Positions 31,906-41,412 are shown, counted from the stretch's first letter. The stretch: DNA of 64,000 nucleotides from Marinomonas aquiplantarum (GCF_003314975.1 NZ_QNRF01000003.1:248001-312000), one strand, 5' to 3'. The notes: generated from the sequence alone by a model not told the origin. Translations and numbers: made by a program.

Positions 31906-32871
31906 CTACAAAGTCCATTTCAGGGAGGTTTTTTCTTCCGATAGCTGCCACAACTTAGCGGCCATATTTCTGTCTAGCGCCACCTCGTCCAGTGGACACT
32001 CTCCCACTGGGCCAACCGTCTGAGCTCGGCTGGTTGGACCATAAAGTTTGTTTGCTTTCAGGTTATCTTGAGTCGCACACATGACTTCTGGCCATGCGCC
32101 TTTCTCCGCGGACTGAGCAATCACACGAGATAAGACAGCCCAAAGAATCTTATTGAAACGGCTTGCCGTATCCTTCAATAAATTTGTTCTTGAAGCCCCT
32201 GGATGACAGACTTGTACTTGAACGTTGGCATTCGATGCGGCAATGCGTCTTTGCAGCTCATAAGCAAACATCATTTGCGCTAATTTGCTTTGCGCGTAAG
32301 CATTCCAAGCGGAGTAATTTTGGTTAAAGTTTAAATCGTCAAATTGAATGGTCTTCAGTCCCATTTTGTAGGCATTACTTCCCACTACAACAATACGCCC
32401 ACCAGTTGCCTCGATACGCTCAAACAACAAACCACACAACAAAAAGTGACCGAAATGATTAACGCCTAGCTGGCTTTCAAAACCGTCGACCGTCATTTCC
32501 TGTTGCGCGACTTGCGCTATGGCCCCATTGCAAATCAGCGCATCAATCTGTTGAACATTTTCCAATATTTGCGCCGCAGCATGACGAACCGAATCCAGTT
32601 TGGCGAGATCCATTTGAATGAACGAGAGCTCCGCCTTCTCACCAAACTCTTGCTTGAGATCCGCGATGGCTTGTGTCGATTTCACTGGATTTCGATTCAA
32701 CATGACAACTTTCGCTCCTTTGCGAAGGAAGATGCGCGCTGCCTCAAACCCAGCCCCCGAATTTGCGCCAGTGATCACAAAGGTTTTACCGTCCAAAGTA
32801 TCAATCGCTTCTGGTGTCCAGCCAATTGCACCAAATAGATGTTTATTCGTTGTCATAGTGTTAGATCCCAT
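31906..32871 (-). CDS. Short-chain dehydrogenase/reductase (retinol dehydrogenase-like)
   Basis: This 321-residue Rossmann-fold protein has the cofactor motif TGANSGAGFEAAR near residue 30 and the active-site YAQSK near 190, with Ser in VVVGSNAYK upstream. The usual NNAG motif reads CNGAIAQ, with the Ala and Gly exchanged, which is unusual. Substrate unknown. ATG at 32871 has AGGA upstream; a later Met at 32835 is possible. It is divergent from an AraC regulator, a common arrangement for control of such dehydrogenases. Confidence 0.85.
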   Translation of the reverse strand: MGSNTMTTNKHLFGAIGWTPEAIDTLDGKTFVITGANSGAGFEAARIFLRKGAKVVMLNRNPVKSTQAIADLKQEFGEKAELSFIQMDLAKLDSVRHAAAQILENVQQIDALICNGAIAQVAQQEMTVDGFESQLGVNHFGHFLLCGLLFERIEATGGRIVVVGSNAYKMGLKTIQFDDLNFNQNYSAWNAYAQSKLAQMMFAYELQRRIAASNANVQVQVCHPGASRTNLLKDTASRFNKILWAVLSRVIAQSAEKGAWPEVMCATQDNLKANKLYGPTSRAQTVGPVGECPLDEVALDRNMAAKLWQLSEEKTSLKWTL

Positions 32872-33080
32872 CGTTTTTTCCTGCCCCAACAATAAGAGGT
32901 CGAGCGTCAGAGAAAGTGAATTTATATAAAGTATTCAAATGTCTGAGGAACACTATAACTCTCAGACAAGAACACAAATAGGCGATAAACTCTCTAAAAA
33001 TTGCCTATTTGTATCATTACATTGATGAGCTGATTTTCGGATGCTAATTTAATGGCAACACTTCATAGCATGGTGACACG

Positions 33081-33977
33081 ATGAGTAAACCTTTAATAAA
33101 ACAGCTGATTGAAAGCAAAATGAGCGAAGATGGTATGTTCGATACCGGCATCAAGGGCGTACAACTGTTTCGAGTTACTAGTCCTGTTCGCTGTGCACCT
33201 GCTGTTTATGAACCGAGTGTGATTGCCATTGTCAGCGGGGCCAAAGAAGCCATCTTAGACGGGAAACGCTATGTGTATGACAACAGCCAATACATGTGTT
33301 GTTCAATGTCAATGCCAGTTGAAGCTGGCACGCCGACTGCCTCCCCTGAAAAGCCATTATTGGGCGTTTCCATTTCCTTGAGTACTAAGGTTATGACAGA
33401 ACTGGCGATTGAAATGGAAAATGCCAGTGGGGCCATTCGCAAACCTCAATCCAGCGCCATTCCACCAGGCTTTGCGCTGTCTGAGTGGGATGATGATTTT
33501 TCCGATGCGTTATTAAGGCTTTTACAGTTAGGTCATAGTGCAGCGGATTCCTCTATCCTTGGTGAAGGACGACTTCGTGAGCTTTATTATGCGGTACTAA
33601 AAGGCGCTGCTGGGGAATCAGCAAGACGGGCTTTTGGCGTCGGTAATGAAATTGCCAAGTCCATTGAATACCTTTCAACTCACCTTAACGACACCATTAC
33701 TATTGATGAAATGGCTTCTCAGATAGGCATGAGTCGCGCGGTTTTACATCGCAAATTCAAGGAAGCCACGTCTATGTCTCCTATTCAATTTGTGAAATCA
33801 ATGCGATTGAATACCGCCGCGATGAAAATTGCGACCGGAACCAATGTTAGTCAAGCCGCAATGGAAGTGGGTTATGTCAGTTCTTCTCAATTCAGCCGAG
33901 AGTTTAAACGCATGTACGGCCAGTCGCCCAAACAATGGAGTCATGGCTCACAGATACCAGACAGCATCAAAATTTGA
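33081..33977 (+). CDS. AraC family transcriptional regulator
   Basis: This 298-residue regulator has an N-terminal AraC_N cupin-like domain (VYEPSVIAIVSGAKEAILDGK near residue 43) and a C-terminal double helix-turn-helix (about 195-290: TIDEMASQIGMSRAVLHRKF, then AAMEVGYVSSSQFSREFKR). It is divergent from the short-chain dehydrogenase gene, which is its most likely target. The small-molecule signal is unknown. Confidence 0.9.
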   Translation: MSKPLIKQLIESKMSEDGMFDTGIKGVQLFRVTSPVRCAPAVYEPSVIAIVSGAKEAILDGKRYVYDNSQYMCCSMSMPVEAGTPTASPEKPLLGVSISLSTKVMTELAIEMENASGAIRKPQSSAIPPGFALSEWDDDFSDALLRLLQLGHSAADSSILGEGRLRELYYAVLKGAAGESARRAFGVGNEIAKSIEYLSTHLNDTITIDEMASQIGMSRAVLHRKFKEATSMSPIQFVKSMRLNTAAMKIATGTNVSQAAMEVGYVSSSQFSREFKRMYGQSPKQWSHGSQIPDSIKI

Positions 33978-34049
33978 TGCTCTAAGCCCATTGTCATTAA
34001 GGCATGGAACCATTCTCAATATCTAATTTAACGAACGCAGGAACCGTAA

Positions 34050-34415
34050 ATGGACTCTGTTTTACTCTACAGAATGATCGGCGTGGTGCTCATTTTTCTT
34101 GGTATTTTACTTGCGGTGAACCCAGAGCTGGTGAGCCATAAGCCCATTCCCGAAGATACCTTTAAAGCCATTGAAAGACGAATTTGGTGGGGGTTATTGA
34201 TTGGCGTGGGAATGCTACTGCAGTTTCATCAGCAGTGGCTTCCTTGGCAAGCGACAGTTTCAGCGACAGGCGCAACCTTGCTCCTAGGGTTACTGATCGC
34301 CCGTCTGATTGGCATCCTCTTGGACGGTTCAGTCATGAAACAATGGGTAAATGTCGGTATTGAGATTATCTTACTCATACCTTTTATTTGGTGGTATATG
34401 AAAGTTCGTGTGTAG
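34050..34415 (+). CDS. DUF4345-like small membrane protein
   Basis: This 121-residue protein has four hydrophobic helices. The start LLYRMIGVVLIFLGILLAVN and a helix-rich remainder fit the DUF4345-type four-helix membrane proteins, whose role is unknown. It follows the AraC gene by about 70 bp on the same strand and may be co-transcribed. Confidence 0.7.
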   Translation: MDSVLLYRMIGVVLIFLGILLAVNPELVSHKPIPEDTFKAIERRIWWGLLIGVGMLLQFHQQWLPWQATVSATGATLLLGLLIARLIGILLDGSVMKQWVNVGIEIILLIPFIWWYMKVRV

Positions 34416-34482
34416 GCTGTTTTTAATCTTCATCAGTAAGCCGCGACAGAATAAGACACCTTTCATTCTATTTCTGACAGGG

Positions 34483-35346
34483 TTAAGCCTGAGATGCATT
34501 AGAGTGAAAAGGCTGCGCCGCCATTTCAGCATCGCCTTGCACGGTTACTCGATGCAAACGTCGCGGTTCATCACCATAATCAGTGACTGCAAAATGCTGC
34601 GTAATACGGTTGTCCCAAATCGCCACGGAATTTTCTTGCCATTGAAAACGCACCTGATGCTGGGTTTGTCGAGCTTTGCTAAAAAGTCGCTCTAATTGTG
34701 CGTCACTTTCCTGTTCACTCATGCCGACAATAGCGCGAGTAAATTGTTCATTAATGAAAAGTACGCTTTGTTGCGTTTCGGGATGCGGTTGTACCATGGG
34801 TCTGAGCAAGGGCGGAAAATCTTCGGATCGTTTGCTCACCGAGCTTTCACCCTGTTCATTTATGTCATCGTAACGACTGCTGGCAAAGGCGTGCAATGCG
34901 TGAACCGCTTGTTTATCTTGCACGCTTTCTTGTTCGGCTTCACTCAGCTCTGTCCACACGGCAGCCATGTCACACCAGATGGTATCGCCACCCTGTTGTG
35001 GAAGATGCTGCGCATGTAGGATGGAGCATTTAGGAGGGATACTTTGCCAGGTCATATCCGTATGCCAGAAACTTTTACCTGGCGGATTACCGCGAGCCGT
35101 TTCAATCACCACCACACGATTATCCTCCTCCAAATGAGGGAAAAATGGGTGCGCAGCTTCCAGTTCCCCAAAGCGCTTGCCTAAGGCGAGATGCTCATCG
35201 ACCGTTAACCCTTGATCTCGAAAGAACAGCACCTTGTGCTGCAAAAAAGCCTGATACAAGAGCGCAAACTGCGCATCAGACAAATCGCTCAATACCACAT
35301 CTTCCACCATAGCACCGATGGATTCCGTTAACGCTTGTATTTTCAT
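34483..35346 (-). CDS. TauD/TfdA family 2-oxoglutarate-dependent dioxygenase
   Basis: This iron- and 2-oxoglutarate-dependent oxygenase has the facial triad HxD in SFWHTDMTW near residue 95 and the distal His in RITQHFAVTDY near 260; the 2-oxoglutarate Arg lies in RRLHRVTV. The family oxidises taurine, alkyl sulfonates, 2,4-D and similar compounds; the substrate is not predictable here. The ATG at 35346 is preferred because family proteins start close to the LTxxIGA motif; a GTG at 35376 is possible. No sulfonate ABC importer is adjacent. Confidence 0.88.
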   Translation of the reverse strand: MKIQALTESIGAMVEDVVLSDLSDAQFALLYQAFLQHKVLFFRDQGLTVDEHLALGKRFGELEAAHPFFPHLEEDNRVVVIETARGNPPGKSFWHTDMTWQSIPPKCSILHAQHLPQQGGDTIWCDMAAVWTELSEAEQESVQDKQAVHALHAFASSRYDDINEQGESSVSKRSEDFPPLLRPMVQPHPETQQSVLFINEQFTRAIVGMSEQESDAQLERLFSKARQTQHQVRFQWQENSVAIWDNRITQHFAVTDYGDEPRRLHRVTVQGDAEMAAQPFHSNASQA

Positions 35347-35418
35347 CACAGGCTCTAATTCTCTTTGGCTCGACACAGTTTCATATTATTAGACGTGTTT
35401 TCCCTGTGATGATTACAC

Positions 35419-35772
35419 TTATAAGAGTCGAAAACCGACCTCTTTCACCTCTTCACCGATTTGCTGGATCGAATAGCAAGCCAATGCTTCGCCTTCAACC
35501 TGAGTGCTGGTTTGTTTCCAAACCAAAGTGGCGACGCCCCCACGCCGTAAGATCGTGAGTAGCTGCCATTCTAGATCCAAGCTGGTCAGAAACTCGCTCT
35601 TCTGCCACTGAGCCTCAACATTCTTTCTGTTATCTGGGTCGTATAATTCTTCATCCGTTTGGTATTTAGAGAAGAGCGCCCAGTCTTTAGCATTGGATCC
35701 CTTAATCACGTCATCAATCATTGGCTTGGCAGTGCTAAAAATATCTTCGTCTGTTTTTTCCGTTACCTTCAT
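35419..35772 (-). CDS. Hypothetical protein
   Basis: This 117-residue soluble, acidic protein has an alpha+beta pattern (EWQLLTILRRGGVATLVWKQ near the middle, QIGEEVKEVGFRLL at the end) reminiscent of NTF2-like folds, but I cannot name a family. The ATG at 35772 has GAGGTCGG upstream; the longer frame to 35808 lacks a ribosome site. It lies between the TauD-type gene and a BLUF photoreceptor gene on the same strand. Confidence 0.6.
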   Translation of the reverse strand: MKVTEKTDEDIFSTAKPMIDDVIKGSNAKDWALFSKYQTDEELYDPDNRKNVEAQWQKSEFLTSLDLEWQLLTILRRGGVATLVWKQTSTQVEGEALACYSIQQIGEEVKEVGFRLL

Positions 35773-35877
35773 AATACCGACCTCGATGCTTCCTTTTATA
35801 TTGATCATTCAAGACCAAGAATTCGCTGATGATTTCCTGAACTCAGTCTCCAACAGCCTCATGTTTTGCCGAATGAA

Positions 35878-36309
35878 TTATGACGTTTGCAAAGCTTTCT
35901 GTATTTCTGCCTTAATATCCAACAACAATAAAAAAGCCCCCTCTGGCGACATATTGTAAGGGTCAAATTGATCATTTGAGCTGTACTGATAAAACAGCTC
36001 GGACAAGGTCTGAGTGTCTTGTAAATAGCCCATGTGCCATTCAGAAAACGATCGTTTAGGGATGGATTGATAGTCAAGGATTTCAAGACGCTGATGCCGC
36101 GGATCACGAGCAATACGGTGGTATATTTCGTTAACCTGCTGACGAGAGCCCTCAAGGCACTGTAAAAAATATTGCCGATTAAAAGACAGCATTCCAGTGA
36201 CATGTTGCTTCGCATTGTTTCGCTCAGCCGAGGACAGAATCTGCTTAATGTCATCTGGGGAAAAATCGTCACTAATGGTACTCGCATAAAGCAAACAAAC
36301 TAAACTCAT
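35878..36309 (-). CDS. BLUF-domain blue-light photoreceptor
   Basis: This 143-residue protein is a single BLUF domain with a short C-terminal helix region. The FAD-binding and photocycle residues fall at the same numbers as in cyanobacterial PixD: Tyr8 in CLLYAS, Asn31 and Asn32 in ERNNAK, Gln50 in YFLQCLEG; EWHMGY corresponds to the Trp/Met region. No output domain is attached, so it must act by protein interaction. ATG at 36309 follows GGGTGG closely. Confidence 0.9.
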   Translation of the reverse strand: MSLVCLLYASTISDDFSPDDIKQILSSAERNNAKQHVTGMLSFNRQYFLQCLEGSRQQVNEIYHRIARDPRHQRLEILDYQSIPKRSFSEWHMGYLQDTQTLSELFYQYSSNDQFDPYNMSPEGAFLLLLDIKAEIQKALQTS

Positions 36310-36446
36310 AACCACCCTTAAACTGTACAAAATTATTAACGTTGACGATTCTTATCGTCGTGATGTCGTTCTGTCTTTACAGAGAGTATGCAGGCTCAAT
36401 CTTAAAGAAAAGTAATACCCCGAGGTTTCCTCTTCAGTTTAGTCAA

Positions 36447-36761
36447 TCAAACCAGTGTTAAAGAAGCAGCACAGACATCCATGTATTTCGCCAACTGAGC
36501 GTCTTTCTCAGAGATACCAGACACATCATGCGTGGTCAATTGGACGTTCACCTTACTGTAGACATTAAACCATTCGGGGTGATGGTTCATTTTCTCCGCG
36601 TACAAGGCCACCATAGACATAAAACCAAAAGCGGCGACAAAATCCGCAAACACAAACTGCTTGGTGATTTTTCCCTCTTCTAAATGCCAACCATCATGGT
36701 GCTGATTGAGTTCAGCCAGAAGCGCTTGGATTTGAGTTTGGTTGTATTTTTCAATCTGCAT
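36447..36761 (-). CDS. phhB: Pterin-4a-carbinolamine dehydratase (PhhB)
   Basis: This 104-residue enzyme dehydrates 4a-hydroxytetrahydrobiopterin in pterin recycling for aromatic amino-acid hydroxylases. The signature [20 protein letters not shown] near residue 55, with catalytic His pair, is clear, and the length fits. In Pseudomonas phhB lies next to phhA; no phenylalanine hydroxylase is in this window, so it is an isolated copy. Confidence 0.9.
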   Translation of the reverse strand: MQIEKYNQTQIQALLAELNQHHDGWHLEEGKITKQFVFADFVAAFGFMSMVALYAEKMNHHPEWFNVYSKVNVQLTTHDVSGISEKDAQLAKYMDVCAASLTLV

Positions 36762-36949
36762 GTCACTTCCCCTGAAATGATTCCACTCATTTAAATAATC
36801 AACAATGCCTGAAGCTTCCTAAGCTGGCTTGCCTATTCCTACAAAACCTAGAATATTAGTGTAAACAAAACAAGTTTAGTACTAAGCAAAGAAGAACGTC
36901 ACTGTCGTCTTAAATAGCGCAATCATGACGACGATTGTCTGTTATCTCT

Positions 36950-37255
36950 TTATTCAAAAAGCGGGCGAAAAAAGCTTCGATCGTAACTTAAAATACACTG
37001 AGTCTCTTCTGCATATTGGAAGGCGCGAATGCATTCTTCATCTGCAAGCGATTTCATTCGATATTCTTCGTATGCCGCTAAGCTAGGAAAAGAAAATAAG
37101 GCCAAGGCTTTATTATTAGCGCCCTCTGAAGGAAGAAAATAGCCATGATGGGTGCCACCAAATTTATTGACGAGTGGGATCCAAAGCTTAGCGTAATGCT
37201 CAAATTCTTTCACTTTGTAAGGGTCAATGACGTAATTAAGATAACAAGTAATCAA
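36950..37255 (-). CDS. NIPSNAP family protein
   Basis: This 101-residue protein has the ferredoxin-like NIPSNAP fold: YVIDPYKVKEFEHYAKLW at the start and a conserved FSFPSLAAYEEYR block. Bacterial members are small dimeric proteins of uncertain function, some related to monooxygenases. It is monocistronic. Confidence 0.82.
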   Translation of the reverse strand: MITCYLNYVIDPYKVKEFEHYAKLWIPLVNKFGGTHHGYFLPSEGANNKALALFSFPSLAAYEEYRMKSLADEECIRAFQYAEETQCILSYDRSFFRPLFE

Positions 37256-37340
37256 TTTTACTACTCCAAATCTCTATGCTTAACCTTCGGCTAAGCGGTA
37301 TATAAAAGGTTATTGCTTGACGATGCGGCGCAAACCGCCT

Positions 37341-37967
37341 TTATGTCTTATTACTGAAAACCAGTGCCGACCCAAACCCAACGAAGATTCCTCCAGTAAT
37401 ACGGTTAAACCACACCAAGACTTGCTCTTGTTCTAAGTAGCTACCTAACCGAGAGGCCAATACAACATAGGTGACTAGAAACAAGAAGGAACAAATGGCA
37501 AACGTACCAGCGAGTATGACAAATTGCAGAAAAACAGGTTGATCAAGATTGATAAATTGAGGAAATAGCGCGGTATAAAAAGCAATCGCTTTAGGGTTAC
37601 TGAGACCGACGACATAGGTTTCGCCAAATAGTTTTAAACGACTTGGGATTGCCAATTTCACAGATGTGAAACGATCTCCATCACGAGATACTGGCTGAGA
37701 ACGCCATGCTTTTACACCCAAATAAATCAGGTATAAGCCCCCTATCACTTTTATAACGGTATACAACACGGGAGACGCTAAAATAACGGCCCCCAAACCG
37801 ACTGCCGACACAGAGGCCAACGTCAGCATGGCGACGACATTACCAACGACTCCGATAAGCGCCCTTCGCACTCCATATTTCGCACCATTTTTAATAGATA
37901 AAAAGACCGCTGGTCCAGGGCTTGCGGTCGCGACAATGCAAATACCCAAATATAAGAAGTAATCCAT
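37341..37967 (-). CDS. LysE/RhtB family exporter
   Basis: This 208-residue, six-helix protein has the family start IVATASPGPAVFLSIKNGAK and the GGLYLIYLGVKAWRS block near residue 90, with GLSNPKAIAFYTALFPQF near 120. It exports amino acids or metabolites; substrate unknown. It is clearly different from the RhtB-type protein at 13.6 kb. Confidence 0.9.
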   Translation of the reverse strand: MDYFLYLGICIVATASPGPAVFLSIKNGAKYGVRRALIGVVGNVVAMLTLASVSAVGLGAVILASPVLYTVIKVIGGLYLIYLGVKAWRSQPVSRDGDRFTSVKLAIPSRLKLFGETYVVGLSNPKAIAFYTALFPQFINLDQPVFLQFVILAGTFAICSFLFLVTYVVLASRLGSYLEQEQVLVWFNRITGGIFVGFGSALVFSNKT

Positions 37968-38020
37968 CCTTTCAACTCCACTAATAGGTAAAAGTTATCA
38001 GTATTAACGAATAAATTGGT

Positions 38021-38554
38021 TCAGCGACAAGCTTGAATGTCATCACAAAATGCCTTGAAAGCCACCTGCAATACACTGGCTATGTCTTTGTCGTTAACAA
38101 TGCCATCAGAGTCTAAACCACTGCTCAATAAAGGTATCGAGACACAAGCCTCTTCAACAATTCGCCCAGACATGGTGGTGAGCACTTCCCTTAAGTGCGC
38201 TTGCGCATGAGATGCTCGTGGCGATGTGTTGATCAGCATTATGGGCTTATATGGAAACTCAAGGCTGCTGACCAACCAATCAAGGGCATTTTTTAAAGGC
38301 CCGCTAATGCCGTGAGCATATTCCGGCGTTGCCAACACTAACCCTGACGATGCTTTTAACGCGGCCTTTAAATTCTCCAAAGAAGCAATTTTTTCGTTTT
38401 CACGATCTGGATTAAATAACGGCAAATCCCCAATCTCGCCCACCTCGACTTCGACATGATCAGGTGCCAATATTTTCAGTGCATTGATGACGGCTGAATT
38501 GTATGAGTTTTTTCGAAGGCTGCCCGATAATGCGAGGACATTTAAAGTTTCCAT
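38021..38554 (-). CDS. NADPH-dependent FMN reductase family protein
   Basis: This 177-residue flavodoxin-like protein has the FMN loop ALSGSLRKNSYNSAV at the start and the TPEYAHGISGPLKNALDWL motif near residue 75. Members reduce chromate, quinones or flavins with NAD(P)H. It is monocistronic between an ABM-domain protein gene and a LysE-type exporter gene, all on the minus strand but spaced by gaps too wide for a tight operon. Confidence 0.87.
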   Translation of the reverse strand: METLNVLALSGSLRKNSYNSAVINALKILAPDHVEVEVGEIGDLPLFNPDRENEKIASLENLKAALKASSGLVLATPEYAHGISGPLKNALDWLVSSLEFPYKPIMLINTSPRASHAQAHLREVLTTMSGRIVEEACVSIPLLSSGLDSDGIVNDKDIASVLQVAFKAFCDDIQACR

Positions 38555-38639
38555 TTAATGCAATACTTCCTAAAGGTAATACGAAGCGCCTAGCAGTGTG
38601 AGCCAAATAGCGCTATGTGATACTAGAGTTTGTTAGATA

Positions 38640-38933
38640 TTACACACCGATTAACTTAAGAACGCTTGCAGGCCCAGCTCTAAAGAGTGGACTAATGGAA
38701 TCAGCTTCTTTCATGTGAGGCGTTTCATCATGCTTAGCAAGACATTCTTCTGATGCCCAACGTTCCGTTAGAACAAATTTCACATCGCTGCCTGACACCC
38801 TATTCAATTCATACTCAAGACAACCCTCTTCACCCAACACAAGCGGCCTAATTTTTTGGTATAAACTGATTTGCTCCTCAGCCTTTCCGGGTTGAACTTC
38901 AATTAATATGACAAGTTTTACTTCCTTTCCCAT
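38640..38933 (-). CDS. Antibiotic biosynthesis monooxygenase (ABM) domain protein
   Basis: This 97-residue dimeric alpha/beta-barrel protein has the ABM layout: VILIEVQPGKAEEQISLYQ, GCLEYELNR and a KFVLTERWASEECLAKH block. YgiN-like quinol monooxygenases have this size and pattern, and the conserved His near the end (THM region) is present. The substrate is unknown. Confidence 0.82.
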   Translation of the reverse strand: MGKEVKLVILIEVQPGKAEEQISLYQKIRPLVLGEEGCLEYELNRVSGSDVKFVLTERWASEECLAKHDETPHMKEADSISPLFRAGPASVLKLIGV

Positions 38934-39047
38934 TTCTTTTCCTTAATCAATTTTGCAAAAAGCGAATCTGATCGATTGAGCACACGTTTCCTTACTCATA
39001 ATGACCGCCTGTCGTTGATGTTAATGCCTTTACCAATGGAGAACACT

Positions 39048-39743
39048 TCATTTACCTAATGAAAGTAAAACAGCTTGTTCAGCATGAATCGCCGTCGTGT
39101 CATATAAACGCACACTTGTATGCTCTTGTTTTACCAATAGCGCTATTTCTGTACAACCGAGCACAATCGCTTCTGCACCCTGCTGATGCAAACGATCTAT
39201 TATTTCGAGATATTGGTTTCGAGAATCCTCTTGGATAATACCGAGACACAACTCATTGTAAATGATGTCGTGAATCACCTTTTGGTCATCTAAATTCGGC
39301 ACCATGACGTCGACACCAAATTTATCAATAACGCGCTGCTTATAGAAATCTTGCTCCATCGTAAAACGTGTGGCTAATAAACCAACTTTTTTAACCCCGT
39401 CAGAAACCAATTTGTTGGCCGTGGCATCTGCGATGTGAAGAATAGGAATGGTAAGGGAGGATTCAATTTGAGAAGCCACTTTATGCATAGTATTCGTGCA
39501 GATTAGTAAAAAGTCGGCACCGCCCGCTTCAATACCTTTAGCGGCTTTCGATAAAATATCAGCCGTCTCAGCCCACTTTCCCTGATGCTGTAGATGTTGG
39601 ATTTCATCAAAATCCACACTATACAAACAAATTTTAGCAGAATGTAGACCACCTAAATGGTGTCTGACAGATTCATTGATGGCTTTGTAATAACTCGCGG
39701 TGGATTCCCAACTCATGCCACCCAACATTCCAATTGTCTTCAA
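39048..39743 (-). CDS. Aspartate/glutamate racemase family amino-acid racemase
   Basis: This 231-residue PLP-independent racemase has the two catalytic cysteines in CTNTMHKV near residue 82 and LGCTEIALL near 196 and starts GMLGGMSWESTASYY, as in the YgeA-type broad-specificity racemases. Which amino acid is used cannot be predicted. It is monocistronic. Confidence 0.88.
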   Translation of the reverse strand: MKTIGMLGGMSWESTASYYKAINESVRHHLGGLHSAKICLYSVDFDEIQHLQHQGKWAETADILSKAAKGIEAGGADFLLICTNTMHKVASQIESSLTIPILHIADATANKLVSDGVKKVGLLATRFTMEQDFYKQRVIDKFGVDVMVPNLDDQKVIHDIIYNELCLGIIQEDSRNQYLEIIDRLHQQGAEAIVLGCTEIALLVKQEHTSVRLYDTTAIHAEQAVLLSLGK

Positions 39744-39951
39744 AGTTTTCTCCAGATGTCGGTTCAGTTTTTGCTTCTGCTTTGACCACCGAAAAGAGCA
39801 TTAGCTATTGATACGCTTTCTTGCCACTCTACTGTTTCTTTCTTCCAATTGGGAGTTCTAGATGTATAACCACCTTATTATCGACTTTTTTAGAAAAAAG
39901 TACTCCAACGCCAGCCAGAAGAAATCGAAACACTTGCGAGCAGAGAAAAAA

Positions 39952-40365
39952 CTAATCCCAATTACGCTTTCGCAAGCTTTTAATCTGCCCCTTTTTCTTC
40001 TTGCTATCAACACGCTTTTTCTGTGAAGAGCGAGTCGGTTTGGTTGGGCGACGGACCTTTTGCACCTTGATCGCGTCAAGAATCAGTTCTTTGAGGCGTG
40101 CTAAGGCGTCTTCTCGGTTCAGTTCTTGGGTACGATGCTGCTGAGCTTTAATCACAATATCGCCGTCTTTTGTAAGACGCGAATCTTGCAACGCCAGCAA
40201 TCGTTCTTTATGAAAGTCAGGTAAAGAGGAGCTGGCTACATTGAAGCGCAGATGAATAGCGGAAGAGACCTTGTTGACGTTTTGTCCACCCGCGCCTTGT
40301 GCTCGAATGGCGGTCAATTCGATTTCGTCATCGGGTATGGCAACCGCGAGGGATATTTGCAACAT
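39952..40365 (-). CDS. arfB: ArfB (YaeJ), peptidyl-tRNA hydrolase for ribosome rescue
   Basis: This 137-residue protein has the release-factor GGQ motif (residues 26-28, RAQGAGGQNVNKVSSA) and a long basic C-terminal tail (KKRVDSKKKKGQIKSLRKR) that enters the empty mRNA channel. ArfB hydrolyses peptidyl-tRNA on stalled ribosomes without a stop codon, independently of tmRNA. Length and tail are typical. Confidence 0.93.
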   Translation of the reverse strand: MLQISLAVAIPDDEIELTAIRAQGAGGQNVNKVSSAIHLRFNVASSSLPDFHKERLLALQDSRLTKDGDIVIKAQQHRTQELNREDALARLKELILDAIKVQKVRRPTKPTRSSQKKRVDSKKKKGQIKSLRKRNWD

Positions 40366-40503
40366 AGTCAGTTCATTCTTTATCTATTTGATTGATGGCA
40401 AAGAGTATATCAGGATTTGTAATTTGTGACTTTACGGCATCGTTTCGTGGGTTTTTATCCGCTATACTGGGTGTTTTATTTTGGCTAAATTTAGGAGTGT
40501 CAT

Positions 40504-41265
40504 GTGACTCAGTTCCGCCCTTGTATCGACTTGCATCAAGGTAAGGTTAAACAAATCGTTGGCGGCAGCCTCAATGATGAAGGCGCAACAGAGAACTTCA
40601 TCAGTGAGTACAATGCAGAGCATTATGCTCGCTTGTACCGTGAACACGGTTTAACGGGTGGTCATGTGATTGCGTTAGGCAAAGGCAATAAAGATGAGGC
40701 CATGAGCGCCTTACGTGCCTACCCTAACGGCTTGCAATATGGCGGTGGCGTGAAAGATTCTAATGCTGCTAGTTATCTAAACGCTGGCGCTTCTCACGTT
40801 ATTGTAACGTCCTACTTATTTGAAAATGGCGAATTCTCTTGGGATCGCCTTGATAAAATCAAACGTGAAACCGGCACAGACCGTTTAGTATTAGATTTAA
40901 GTTGCCGACGCACTGCAGACGGCTGGTTCATTGCTACGGATCGCTGGCAAACCATTACCTCAACGCAAGTCAATCACGATAACTTGGTGGAATTAGCCAA
41001 TCACTGCGACGAATTTTTGATTCACGCGGCCGATGTAGAAGGCTTGCAAGCAGGCATTGATGAAGACTTGGTCAGCCTACTAGGAAAGGCCTGCCCTGTG
41101 GCCGTCACCTATGCTGGTGGCGCGCGCGCTTTGCACGATTTAAAACGTGTTCATGAATTGTCCGCAGGTCAAGTGGACTTAACCATTGGCAGTGCCTTGG
41201 ATATTTTTGGTGGCAAAGGGGTGACCTTGGACGAATGCATTCTGTGGAATCAATCCCAAGCATAA
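40504..41265 (+). CDS. hisA: Eukaryote-type HisA isomerase (yeast HIS6-like)
   Basis: This 253-residue TIM-barrel enzyme isomerises ProFAR to PRFAR in histidine synthesis. Its motifs are of the eukaryotic HIS6 type: CIDLHQGKVKQIVGGSL at the start, YGGGVKD near 80, LVLDLSCRRTADG, FLIHAADVEGLQAGID, TYAGGARALHDL and SALDIFGGKGVTLDECILWN at the end. The ordinary bacterial HisA is shorter in several loops. The start is GTG, preceded by AGGAG. It stands alone, far from any other his gene. Confidence 0.87.
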   Translation: MTQFRPCIDLHQGKVKQIVGGSLNDEGATENFISEYNAEHYARLYREHGLTGGHVIALGKGNKDEAMSALRAYPNGLQYGGGVKDSNAASYLNAGASHVIVTSYLFENGEFSWDRLDKIKRETGTDRLVLDLSCRRTADGWFIATDRWQTITSTQVNHDNLVELANHCDEFLIHAADVEGLQAGIDEDLVSLLGKACPVAVTYAGGARALHDLKRVHELSAGQVDLTIGSALDIFGGKGVTLDECILWNQSQA

Positions 41266-41412
41266 TACCTTGCTCAAGCCTTACCACAGACAAGCTTTAC
41301 ACTTTATTTAGTCAAATTCGACTGGGATGTCGACTTGGCTTATCTCGACATCAAGTGCCGCATACCGCATACTTGGTGTCTGTATTTTTTTCCTAATTGT
41401 CAGGACGGTTAG

